A stretch of DNA of 64,000 bases from Apostichopus japonicus (Eukaryota > Echinodermata > Holothuroidea > Aspidochirotida > Stichopodidae), in contig NC_092579.1 of NCBI RefSeq assembly GCF_037975245.1, forward strand, positions 8,464,001-8,528,000, read 5' to 3'. The notes beneath the pieces are model-generated. The model saw only the letters and a program-made list of their open reading frames with translations, ran no database searches and was not told the DNA's origin. This document shows, in pieces, positions 22,740 to 33,000 of this stretch. Position 1 is the stretch's first letter; every line of letters begins with the position of its first letter. A program made the translations under genes and the position numbers.

Positions 22740-24699
22740 TAACACCATCACAGTTCATCCTCCAAATCATCTTCCCCTGCATCAACAATCTCAACATCTT
22801 CTTGGAAGTTGCTGTAATTTCTATATTTACATAGGTCTGTACACGGTAGTTGTGCATTCATTCAGGAACATCTCCCTTTAAGACATTTGCCGACTCTACA
22901 GCTACTGCTGACACACTGAAGCAAAACATCTGGGTCAGGTGGCTTCGTCATCCAAGTGATTATAAGGTCATCATTTTCAAGTTTCCATCCATGTCCCTCT
23001 GGTGAGAGTGCATCAATCCTTTGCTGCAATGCCCTACTGTGAATAGCAGCCTGGTTGGTGCAGCGCTTAACATGCTGGATCAGAGCATCTTTTGTTGGTG
23101 GTAAACTCTGCTCTGAGGAGGAGATGAACAGAACACCTTGTACCATGAAATTGGATATTTTTGAGTCTCACATTTTATGATGGGGTACCAATATAATTAC
23201 AATTCAGCTAGAAATATGTTGCAAATTACTTTAATAATTTCAATGGAAAGATTAACCTGATATTGCATCTCAAAGCGTTTAGAGAATTTTTTAATTTTCC
23301 TTGGGGGAGGACCCCCATATTCCAAAAGTCCTAGATCCACCCCTGAACACTCAATGAACCACACATTGAAGAGAGTACTTTACCTTTCAAGATCTGTATA
23401 TCTTCCTTGTCAAGAATTGTATCTAGTTCCTTCAACATAGAGAGTGGTACCTCACTTCAATGGCAACACGGTCTTTTCCTCTAATATTCATAAAATCTGG
23501 GCTCATCTTTTTTCCGCTCTGCTGCTTGTCGAAGCAATACTTTAATAAAATGAAATAAAAAAAGCAAATTGTTTTGCATTTTCTGTTGATCAAAATGTAA
23601 GTTTGAACAAATAAGAACTAAGACAATTTTATTTATATACCATGTGATCTGCTCATCTTCTATGGACAAACAAAGACACATTCAAATTTTGCAAACCAGT
23701 GTCATGCAAAAAAGAATTAAAACAGGCTTTTTTTGACAGTACAGTACATTATCTCTTAATGTTATGGTTTAAATTATACAATGGTAGATTATATCTGTTA
23801 CTAATAATAAAGGAGACAGATACTTGTTCATTTTGGTAAAGCTAGACAGGCTGACCATAAGACCTTGCAAACCTAACCTTATTGCACCTTTGTTACACTT
23901 ATTTTTCTAACTAATATAATATCTCTATCATTGAAATAAAGGGCCACAGTAAGAAAACTATGAAGCCTGTATTTAACACTTAGGCTAGTGCCCCAGATGG
24001 AGAATTTGAAACAAATTTCCGTTCCTACCACCTTATAACAAAACAAATCAGATGACCATGCCACTAATTATATTATGTTCAGGTCCAACTCTGTGCCCTT
24101 TGACTTGGATTCTATCCCTCAAGAGCTACTGATCTTGCATTATGCAACTTCTCTTAACACTTCAACTATGCCACAGAAGTACAAGTAGAGTCGTGTAGTA
24201 TGCTTAGGCTTACCTCCATCGAAAGTCTCTGCCTGCTGCAGCTTGTCCTGCACCCGTTTGCAACGCCGAGTAATGTATTGTTTCTTTTCCCACATATAAT
24301 AAATTGAACAGGCAATACACCAGAGCTTCTGCTTGGTTTCCTCGATCTTTTCCGTCAATTCTTCGTTTAAAATCATATGGGGTCACCTCTGGAACTGTCC
24401 GTTTTCTTGCAGCAATGTGCTTGCTATCAATGAACCGCCTGTAACACTTATCGTGGAACCCCATCATACTATGCTGTTGAACACACGCTTGATCGTAGTA
24501 GGCCATGGAGTAATCAGTAGTACGGCGATATCACTGTCTCCGCCGCTGAGATTAAGCCAATTTTTACGCAGGAAGTAACTTTAGTCCATCGTTTATTCGT
24601 CAGTGCCTTGACTGCTTCAAATTTTACAGATTCAATGTGCACTGAGCACTGTAGATTTCCGTGTGTCGGAGACTGACTAGCGCCCGTGGGAGCCGCCAT
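22740..24699 (-). pseudogene. broken transposon-borne gene of an uncharacterised Cys/His-motif family
   Basis: On the minus strand from ATG 24697-24699 (MAAPTGASQSPTHGNLQC) homology can be followed in fragments. A block GFHDKCYRRFIDSKHIAARK sits at 24380-24455. RVQDKLQQAETFDGG ends at a donor-like GTAAGC near 24213. GKDRVAIEVRYHSLC lies near 23430-23490. LPPTKDALIQHVKRCTNQA to the Cys-rich CVSSSCRVGKC end covers 22862-23146. H-x-x-C-Y-x-x-F, K-D-x-V-A-x-E-V-R-Y-H and P-P-T-x-D-A-L-x-x-H are motifs I associate with large uncharacterised proteins common in cnidarian and echinoderm genomes. Several frameshifts and stops separate the blocks. The biochemical role is unknown to me. Confidence 0.55.
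23275..23350 (-). repeat. fragment of a CAGGGGTGGATCTAGG-ended MITE
   Basis: Read on the minus strand, the sequence starts CAGGGGTGGATCTAGGAC and proceeds to a GGGGGTCCTCCCCC block. This is the typical end of many hAT-type MITEs. No partner end was found nearby. Confidence 0.4.
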
Positions 24700-25153
24700 G
24701 TTTGTTGTTTTCTACAAAGATTGCACACAGAACTCATGGCTCATTGGACAATTCATATCACATGGTACAGATATCTCACTGGCGCACAACTTTTGAACGT
24801 AAAACGGCAGGTTTCTTAACATACGCAATAAAAAATATAGTTCGATCTTTCAAGCGGAATTGCAAAAAAACTGCAGGAAAGTACATGGAGAACTTTTGGA
24901 TCATTAATCTTAGTTAATTTATGTATTCAATGCTGTAGAGAAATTTTAGACCCGCAGTTGCTGGAACGAAACAAGCGAATTTCGACCTTCAGCTGATGGC
25001 CTAATTTACCTGCAGTGTTGCCTTTCAAAAAGACGACTTCCGATTTAACAATGCTTTAGGCCTAGACTGAAACAATCCAAAATAAATCAATGTTTTAAAT
25101 CACTAAGGATGTAAACTCCTGGTCAGCTCAAGTTCAGCCAAAAGAAACATAGT

Positions 25154-25200
25154 GTATACCATGGAGCTACAGTATCTGTTTATAAGCTCCATGGGTATAC
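25154..25200. repeat. short inverted repeat (hairpin)
   Basis: The left arm GTATACCATGGAGCT (25154-25168) and right arm AGCTCCATGGGTATAC (25185-25200) pair with one bulged base around a 16-base loop. It lies within Harbinger sequence. Function unknown. Confidence 0.7.
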
Positions 25201-26386
25201 AAATCAGACGTTAGTGTGTGTAGGTTAGGCCCTGTAGACCTACAGTAGGCTATTACTGCTTTTATTTTTGTTTTGTGGACTTTTAAAAAAAATTAGGCTA
25301 GCAAGGCCTTAGTCGGAAGCAAGGTGACTTTCACTTTTGTTCAGAATTAAGCCTATAAGTTTAACTAAATGGGTGCAAGTCCAATAACTATACCTCTCTC
25401 TTTAGTCTGGACTCTGGACTTCATACAGAGTTCCTTACTACGAAATTGTGACAATTTATCAATATCAGTCAATGACCCCACTTGTAATCATTAGCCGGGT
25501 ACCGTTATAGGCCTAAGTATACTTGTATATTCTTGTAATAATAAGGCGTCCGTGTAATAATACAGGCGTATACTTATGTAGTTTATCCTTTATTCAGTAG
25601 TCATTTGCTAATATAAATTTGTGCTACTGCTAGGTCTAAACTTTAGAAAAGACGTAGGCAGGCCTAACGTTGTCCCGTGTATTCCTCTAGGCTCTTGTAC
25701 ATAGCCTACATATAACACTGACTGCCTGTACTAAACTAATTTAACGTACGCAAAGACTACCAAGTTGGCAGATAAAATGCGGTCTACGGAGGATCTTTCA
25801 ATGTTTTTGAGTCATAACACACAACGAACCAGTGCAATAAAATATGGCAAAGGTTATTCTTGTAAAGATTGTGGTTAAATGTTTATTCTGACACATTTAT
25901 CTGATATTTACTCACCATTTTGATGACATATAATGCGCCGACAGGTTGTTCGCCGTGTCAAAACGTCGGAGACACAAGTGATTTGAGGTCACGAAAGGTC
26001 ACAGTAGCCTCGTCCACTAACCAAATATTAATTAAAATCATGCGTAGCGTAAGTTTGATTTTGTGGAACGCTACTTAACGATCGAACTTACGCTACGATC
26101 AATCGCATGAGAATCGAACTTAAGTTTGATCTTAAGATCAAGCGTAAGTTAGTCTTTGTGGAACGGGGCCCAGGAGTACTATTTTTACGACGAGGAGTAA
26201 CAATAATTTCCGGTTAGGATTAGGGTTAGGATTGAGGTTAAGGGATATGTTTAGGGTTAGGGTTACCCCTACTACATGCGCAGTTGCTTTATTTACTTTA
26301 CTGCGCTTGAATTCGCCTTTGTCGTAAGAAAAGTTTATTAATAATTGTTACGACTAGTCGTAAGAATAGCCACGGCCGGCATAAAA

Positions 26387-29029
26387 ATTCTTGTGACTTT
26401 TTCTTTACTGGCAAACCTTGAAATTAACATTTAAGGCATAAGGTATTTAGCCAGTGAAAACTGAAAGCCTGAATTTCGAGAACTGAGGTTGAGTAAATTG
26501 AATCAGTATTATGAAAAACGTGTTGCGCTTTGTGCGCTTGTAAATAAATAACATAAAATATACAGGGTTGGGGATAGGTGACAGGTTATTTATTTGAGAC
26601 AGTGATTGTTAGCAAAAGTACTGTAGTTAGCAGTATATGTTCAGTTGTACTATGGTTACCTCAACATTTTGTCTAGACAGTAAGATTAAGAATATGTTGT
26701 TCCAACAAAGATTCCTTCCTGGGTTACTGCTTGGATAATATCCCTACTAGTGTATCATGTTGACAATTCCGATATTTGCAATATTTGCAATAGGACATTT
26801 AGTTTGTTTTTCTGGTAAGAACAGTACAGTAGTTCATTCATGCCATGACATAGGAACCTGTAAGTACTACTAGATCTAATGTGTGCACTGTAGTTGTTGG
26901 ACAGTTGTAAATTCAGTTTATGTACAAAAAACTTCTAGGATGTTAGCCTGTTTTGTCATGTTGACAAATTGCAAAATCCTGAAAATATTTTTCAAGCTTT
27001 TAATAACACAGCTTGGTATATGTATTGTTAACACTATAAAATGACAGATGACTAGATTTATATGCTACTGTACAGTACTCAAGCAATTTACTTTACAGGA
27101 TGAACTGTGTTTTACATGAATTCAGCATTTTACCGGCATACTAGTGTTTCTGTATACTGAAGTCTAACTCATTTTTTGTATGTTTACAATAACCTGCTAT
27201 TACATGTGTAAACTGTACTGTACCTAGATGGGAAACATGCCAAAAGTAACAGCATTAGTTGCATAGTAAAAGTATCTACATACTGCTCTGTAGCAGGGAA
27301 CTGACTATTTTCAATCTTTTTATGAAATTAACAAAAGTCATGATAAACCTCATGATAAACCTTGTGCAGTAAAAACTGTTACCAAACTGTTAAAGTTTAA
27401 GTCAAATGTTATCTTTTACACTGTAAGTATGTTTACAATAAACTTCTATTGCTGTGTTTGTATGTTGCTAAATGGGCCGCATGCCAAAAGTATTATCATG
27501 TGCTTGGATAATCTTACATACTGCACTGTAACAAAAGTTACTTTTTTTTCAGAGCTCTGTGTTATATAAAATTATTGAAAGTCATGATAAGCCTCATAAA
27601 TTCTAAGTATGTTCAAAATTTGAGTTCTATCAAAGAAGTCAAAGTTCTGTTTCCAGAATAAAATAAGTTCTGTTGGACTAACATTGCAAGCACGCATGCA
27701 TTCTTAAATTGCAAACAGGTTGTACACCTGCTTTGGGCCGTTAAAGTTATACACAGAAACTGCACACACACTATATATACATCTTGATTAAAATTTTTAT
27801 ATCATATTATTATTCTTGTTTTGATATCAATATATTTCTCTGCGGGACATCGTTTCCCAGATTTGCAGTTCTGTTTATATCGATTGTCTGTTCCACTGTC
27901 CTTGGAAATTTGTTAAAATACATAATCATGGAGGTGTTAATCAACAATTGATTTTGATTCTTTCAACATCATTGTTCAAATTGCATAAATTATCATTCTT
28001 CTCAGGCATTTAATGCATGTACAGTGTAGATACTGTACAACTGTGGATCTGTTTAATATTCTAGACATGTCCATACAGTAGCACAGTTCTGCTAATTTAG
28101 GTGTCATTTGTACGCAACAATTCCGCTGGTTCATGAGAAAGTAAATGTAATCAACGCAATTATTGTAACATCAAAACTATCTGTCTGTTTGATTTGAAAA
28201 TTCCAGTACACCTTTTATTTATGTACAAGAAGAAAATGAAAAAATAAATAAAAATGATAAAAAACAAAATAATAACAATTATGAAGAGAACCTGCTACAA
28301 CCTATGTGGTATGAAAGCTGTCAATATTTTAGCAAAGATTCACACTGCCCAGAAGCTCGATTAAGAAGATCAAGGAATCCTTGGCATACAAATTCATATG
28401 TAATAATGAGAGTTATTCACACTTAACATGTTTTATTTCTTATCAATTAGGAGAAACGAATGTTGTAAATTATACACAATTCTGATGATAATTTTGATGA
28501 TGTCTAGTTACAATCTTATCAATCAGTGTACAGGGTACTTGCATACATGTACATGTGCAAACCCTGTCGGCCAGACGGCCACACATGCGCTACAAATATA
28601 CATTATTTAATCTATTGTTTACTTTTGTTTGCCCAAAAAACAACACACCCTTCAAAATAACATTACTGAACAAGCTGTTTAAAAGAAAGATTTGTGCCAA
28701 GATTTGTGAAGGACATACAGTATCTGTATGAATGCTATGTATTTAGATTTTCGTCAATCTTTATTGCAACTCCTTACTGTACTGTAGCTTGGCCTGCATT
28801 TTATTGTCCGTGGTTGCTTGGCATAGAGTAGCCAGATATATTTGTACTGCAATCTGGATTCATATTTCTTTTTGTCATTCAATCCTGCCAAACTGTCTCA
28901 ACCAAGAACTTTGATTGATAATATTACTAGCCGACCTACTTACAGTAGTAGCCTAGATGTACAGTAAGTTTGCACTTTTAGTGATACCAAGGTTGGGCAC
29001 CCATTTGTATACATTTGTATGTATTTTAG
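26387..29029. other. upstream region of the delphilin-like gene
   Basis: No coding exon was recognised. The DNA is AT-rich and unusually rich in TACTGTA/TACAGTA words. A diverged tandem duplication lies at about 27179-27610. The promoter of the delphilin-like gene probably lies here, but no TATA box or CpG-rich block could be singled out. Confidence 0.35.
27179..27610. repeat. diverged two-copy tandem duplication
   Basis: About 27179-27410 and 27426-27610 share the order GTTTACAATAA, ATGCCAAAAGTA, CATACTGC, AAAGTCATGATAA(A/G)CCTCAT. Divergence is substantial, so the duplication is old. Confidence 0.6.
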
Positions 29030-29088
29030 ATCCTCCTGCAAGCAGGAACTTGCGAAAAATGGCTTATCAAAGAAGCAAGCTGACCGAA
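29030..29088 (+). other. GRID2IP: putative 5' exon of the delphilin-like gene
   Basis: The stretch lies between an acceptor (GTATTTTAG) and a strong donor (GAA|GTAAGT). It contains an ATG at 29059 that opens a short frame (MAYQRSKLTE) which, joined to the next exon at 29316, ends at a stop just before the main start codon. It therefore looks like 5' UTR with an upstream ORF. This is an inference from splice signals only. Confidence 0.4.
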
Positions 29089-29180
29089 GTAAGTCTCTTA
29101 CATTCATATTTAAAGTTCATGATTATGAATTGTCAATTGTCAACAACTCTGTAACTGGCTGACATACATTAAACTTGGAG

Positions 29181-29246
29181 TGACCCGAACCGGGGACCTT
29201 ATGATTGGAAGGCACCGGCCTTAACCACTGAGCTAACACTCCACAT
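29181..29246 (-). repeat. tRNA-derived SINE head or tRNA pseudogene
   Basis: On the minus strand a GGAGTGTTAGCTCAGTGG start has a perfect A-box (TAGCTCAGTGG), then a G-GTTCGGGTC B-box-like segment and a closing CACTCC that pairs with GGAGTG. The T-arm and variable loop are shortened, so it cannot be an intact tRNA. It lies between two probable 5' exons of the delphilin-like gene. Confidence 0.6.
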
Positions 29247-29315
29247 TTAAAGTGTACATTAACTGTACAGGTGTATATCTACTATATCTGATCCACGTCT
29301 GTTCTTGTTTTTCAG

Positions 29316-30036
29316 ATTGTTTCGCGATACTATCCTAACAATGTCACATCAGTGATGTGTCCCGCATATTAATAAGATGCCTAGTAAAACACCATCGCGA
29401 ACGTCTGGCAGGTCGTCAAAATCGTCTGCCTCCTCGAGGCCCACTGTGCTCTCATCAAAGTCCTTTCGACGTCCTCGGTCGATGCCCCAAGATAACCGAA
29501 GATGGCCGGAGAGCTTTGGCTTTACAATAGGTGGGGATGCTCCTACCTACATCCTCACGGTGGAACCAGAAAGTCATGCATATTCAGCAGGTCTCCAGCC
29601 AGGCGACCAACTCGTGGAATTACAGAATGAGAACGTGGCGGCCTTGTCGGGCGATGCTGTGAAAGCCTTAGCAAGGCAGTGCAGTAATGTCCCTCCAAGC
29701 ATCGTGGTTGTGTCCTGTGTGAAAACCTGTGAACTTTTACAGGACAAGAATGGCAAATTTGGGATGGGTCTCATCGGTGGCGGGCCAGTCTTCATTGAGA
29801 CAGTCGAGAAGGGCGGGCCGGCGGAAATGGTGGGCCTCTCCGGTGGGGATATGGTACTGGAAATGAATGGCCTGCCCATCAAACATTGCGACGATGCCAA
29901 ACTCTTTAGCGGCTCTAAGAAACTGAAAATGCTAATCATACCAGGTGCGGGTCACACATCGGTGAAAAAGATAGCTCAGCGGTTTGAAGCAAAAGCTCAA
30001 GACAGGAAGCTGCAGGCAATAAACTTCTTTAGAAAG
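29316..30036 (+). CDS. GRID2IP: delphilin-like exon 1: start codon, PDZ1 and PDZ2
   Basis: The acceptor TTTTTCAG precedes 29316 and the donor AAG|GTGAGT follows 30036, phase 0. The ATG at 29377 is the first in the frame, preceded by two in-frame-style stops (TAATAA). The protein opens with a Ser/Arg-rich tail (about 40 residues). Then comes a PDZ with carboxylate loop SFGF (46-49) and AGLQPGDQL, and a second PDZ-like repeat with FGMGLI (128-133) and VGLSGGDMVLEMNG. Both PDZ units lying in one uninterrupted exon is notable. Confidence 0.9.
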
Positions 30037-33000
30037 GTGAGTGTCAAAGACAAACAAATTTAATTATTTCATATCTGTCTTGTCTAGACATTTACGGTTT
30101 GTATCCTGACATAGGTGCACTTAGCTGGCAAACACTTCTAGTTGCTACAGTAGTTTTCCAATTGACCTACTTTTGCATTACCTCCATTCACCTGACCCCC
30201 CCGCCCCCTTACACTTTGGACAATCATGTTCAATCAGTTTCTTCATTTCATTTATTGTTTTCTACGCAAAAGCTAGCATGTTTCAATTAATTCAATTACG
30301 TAAAACTTCTCCTTTTAATTCTGTTTGCGTCTATATGTTTCATCAATTCATGATTTATTGCACTGTGTTATGATTTGCCAGAGATACTACAGTACCTGTG
30401 TAATACTCTGTATAGTATGCTATGTACAGTAAATACAGGGAAATAATTTATGTAGTCTTCAAATTTGCGCAGCATTTTTGAATGCAGTCAAACATTTTAT
30501 TTTATAAAATAATATAAAGTTTCTGCATACATGAACAAAAACAGCACTAGTTACACAATTTTTGCTCTTTTGCCAATATTGTATCAATTTATCATTTTGG
30601 GATGCAATACCAGATCTGGGCAATAGGTGGCATCATACATGAACAAAAACTGCTACACAGTTTTTGCTCTTTTGCCAATATTGTATCAATTTATCATTTT
30701 GGGATGCAATTTACCAGATCCGGGCAATACTGTAGGTGGCATCATACATGAACAAAAACTGCTACACAATTTTTGCTCTTTTGCCAATATTGTATAAATT
30801 TATCATTTTGGGATGCAATTTACCAGATCCGGGCAATACATGTGGGTGGCATCATACAGTACATGTATACAAATTGTGAAGTATACTGTATATGACATCT
30901 CTTTTTAGTGTTTCTGGAATTGAGCAGTACTTAGTTGAAAAGTACAGAAATGTCTTTGAATAACTCAACTCCAGTGTAATTCCCACTGCAGTCATTTGTT
31001 TTGCTCCCAATAAGAATGTGATAATTTATGATAGTTTCTCATTGCTCCAAAAATTGTGACATGCTGAACTTACAATTATCATTCCCTTCTACTGTATGCA
31101 ACAGTAAGAAAATTGACCCGTTACCAACTGACGTACTGTGCTGAGATGATAAACATTTGTTATGACATTGGTTGGTAGTCCCTAGAAAGCAGTTTGTGAG
31201 AATATTGTCACCACAGTTTAAGTAAACTATCAATATATATGATACTTTCAAATGGGGGATGGGCAGAGATGTCGGGGGGGAGGGAGGTGTCGGGGTAAAC
31301 AGCCCCAGTGTCAAGTATTAGGCCCAGAGAAATATGGATGATGTGATTTTATTCCCATTCTCATGAGATACCATCAAAATGAAAAATGACAATTTTAATA
31401 CCCCAAAACTGAAAAATGACAATTTTATAATCAGGCCCCCATGGCACAGCAATTTTCCCTGGTTCCTGGCCTGGCTCTTGATGTGCACCTGGACTCTAAA
31501 CTTGGTTAAAAGAAAGTACAAAACTGTTTCAGTAATAAATGAATTGTATTCACATTTGAAAAGCAACATGGATGACACTGTTGAACGTTTACACTCACTT
31601 TTTGAATGAAAATGAACCGGTCAAGGTAATGACCTAGATTGGACATTATGGGATCTTAGTATATTAAACGTTAAGTCTACTCAAATAGGAACTACAATAA
31701 GAACTGGGCCAATTAAATTACAACTGTACTGAAAGCACTTTTAGAACACTACAGTATCAATTCATCAACAGTATTTGCAGCACACAACGTGCACGCATGT
31801 ACATGCATACTAGATAGACAAATCTACAGTTTAAGTACAGTTAGTTCATTATTGGCTCTCTCTCATGAAAGAATTCCATCCGCATCTAGAAATACTAATT
31901 AACGAAGTACCATTCACTGTTAGTGTACAAGGATGGTAGCATTAAACACACTTAATTAATGTTTTCCATCATACAGCATTAGACTATATAAACATTGCAG
32001 ATGTGTGTGTGTTGTTTCTAACGCACGGTGCTATACTGTAGTTCGTTACGTAAAGTGCCCGTCTACTCGGAAACAGTTCCCACCCAACTGACTCATCTCA
32101 AATCATTTCATTCTGTCACTGGGAGCCAATCAATTCCCTTCGTTAGGGATCCATCTCATACAGTTAAATGCACCTGTTGTACACAGCTATTGTGTACCAG
32201 ACAATAGGCCTTCCATCTTGGCATGGCAAATATATTGATTTTTTGGGAGTTTTCTGATGTACACATAACTGCAGGACTTTAGTACTGTATGATTGTAAAT
32301 AAATTCAAGTTATTCATTTAATTGCACACAGCATTGCAACTAAGCCATAATTAGTTGCAGTAGGCCTACAATAAGAGAACACTGTAAAGCTACTGTACAG
32401 TAGTAGGATTTTTGTTGTTGTTATATCAGAAATCCAGTGATGAGCTTATCCTCTTCCCCTTTTAAGTACAATAGTCTAATAAGTACTACATAGTACAATT
32501 GCCTATTTAACCAAGTTCAGGGCTGTACAGGAAAAGGTACAGTTTATACAGACAATCACAGTAGCTTATATACAGTACTACAGTAAACATTGTAGGCAAC
32601 TTCTTTGTGCAAATTACACTCTCCAAGAAGAATTTCTAGCATCACTGTCAATGCAAATTATAATTTTCCACACGTACAGTAAATTTATTCAAAGTTGACA
32701 AAAATACTTACCTGTACACTAAAAGTAGTAATAACTTTGATAAAAAAAATATGATTGTATTTTGCATTAATGAAAAATGGTAATAAATAATAATTTAATA
32801 ATTGACAGAAAGCACTGTATGATGTACACATGATCCAATGCATACAGAAAAAGGAGAAGAAAATAAAAAAAAAACAAGAAATTTCAACATATATATGCAC
32901 TTGGTATTTTCCATCATTGATTGTTAACCTAATAAGCCAGTTTTTTTTTGCGACAAATTAAGAATGTGATCTTTATTGTGACAATGGGAGCTTATGAGCT

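Larger units (their letters stand above)
20864..25003 (-). mobile_element. 4.1-kb DNA transposon nested in the Harbinger element
   Basis: The inverted ends begin TAGGCCATCAGCTGAAG (20864-20880 and 24987-25003) and continue through GTTTCGTTCCAGCAAC and GGGTCTA blocks. The triplet ATT lies on both sides. It carries a minus-strand broken gene starting just inside its right end. The superfamily is not assigned. Confidence 0.6.
17538..26170 (+). mobile_element. PIF/Harbinger DNA transposon, inactivated
   Basis: The inverted ends begin GGCCCCGTTCCA(A/C)AAAGA and share blocks such as TTACGCTTGATCTTAAG. Both are flanked by the triplet CAG (17535-17537 and 26171-26173). Three-base duplications and a HARBI1-type transposase just inside the left end identify the superfamily, though the triplet is not the usual TWA. 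The 8.6-kb length includes a separate 4.1-kb element. Repeated GATCAAACTTACG-type motifs in both ends may be transposase-binding subterminal repeats. Confidence 0.75.
17462..26377. mobile_element. outer inverted-repeat element (MITE) split by a Harbinger insertion
   Basis: The ends read GTGGCTATTCTTACGA in opposite orientation (17466-17481 and 26358-26373), four mismatched bases in from GGCATAAAA on both sides (17453-17461 and 26378-26386). A further shared block (CATGCGCAGTTGCT, near 17510 and 26275) supports homology. Without the Harbinger insertion the outer element would be only about 280 bp. The 9-bp duplication would fit a Mutator-like or similar element. The terminal four bases are not matched, so exact ends are uncertain. 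Confidence 0.6.

Noticed and set aside
25154-25200. Hairpin considered as a microRNA precursor
   Set aside because: The stem is only about 15 pairs, and it lies in transposon sequence without a longer duplex.
29574-29939. 121-codon minus-strand frame
   Set aside because: Shadow of the PDZ-encoding exon 1 of the delphilin-like gene. No splice or domain support.
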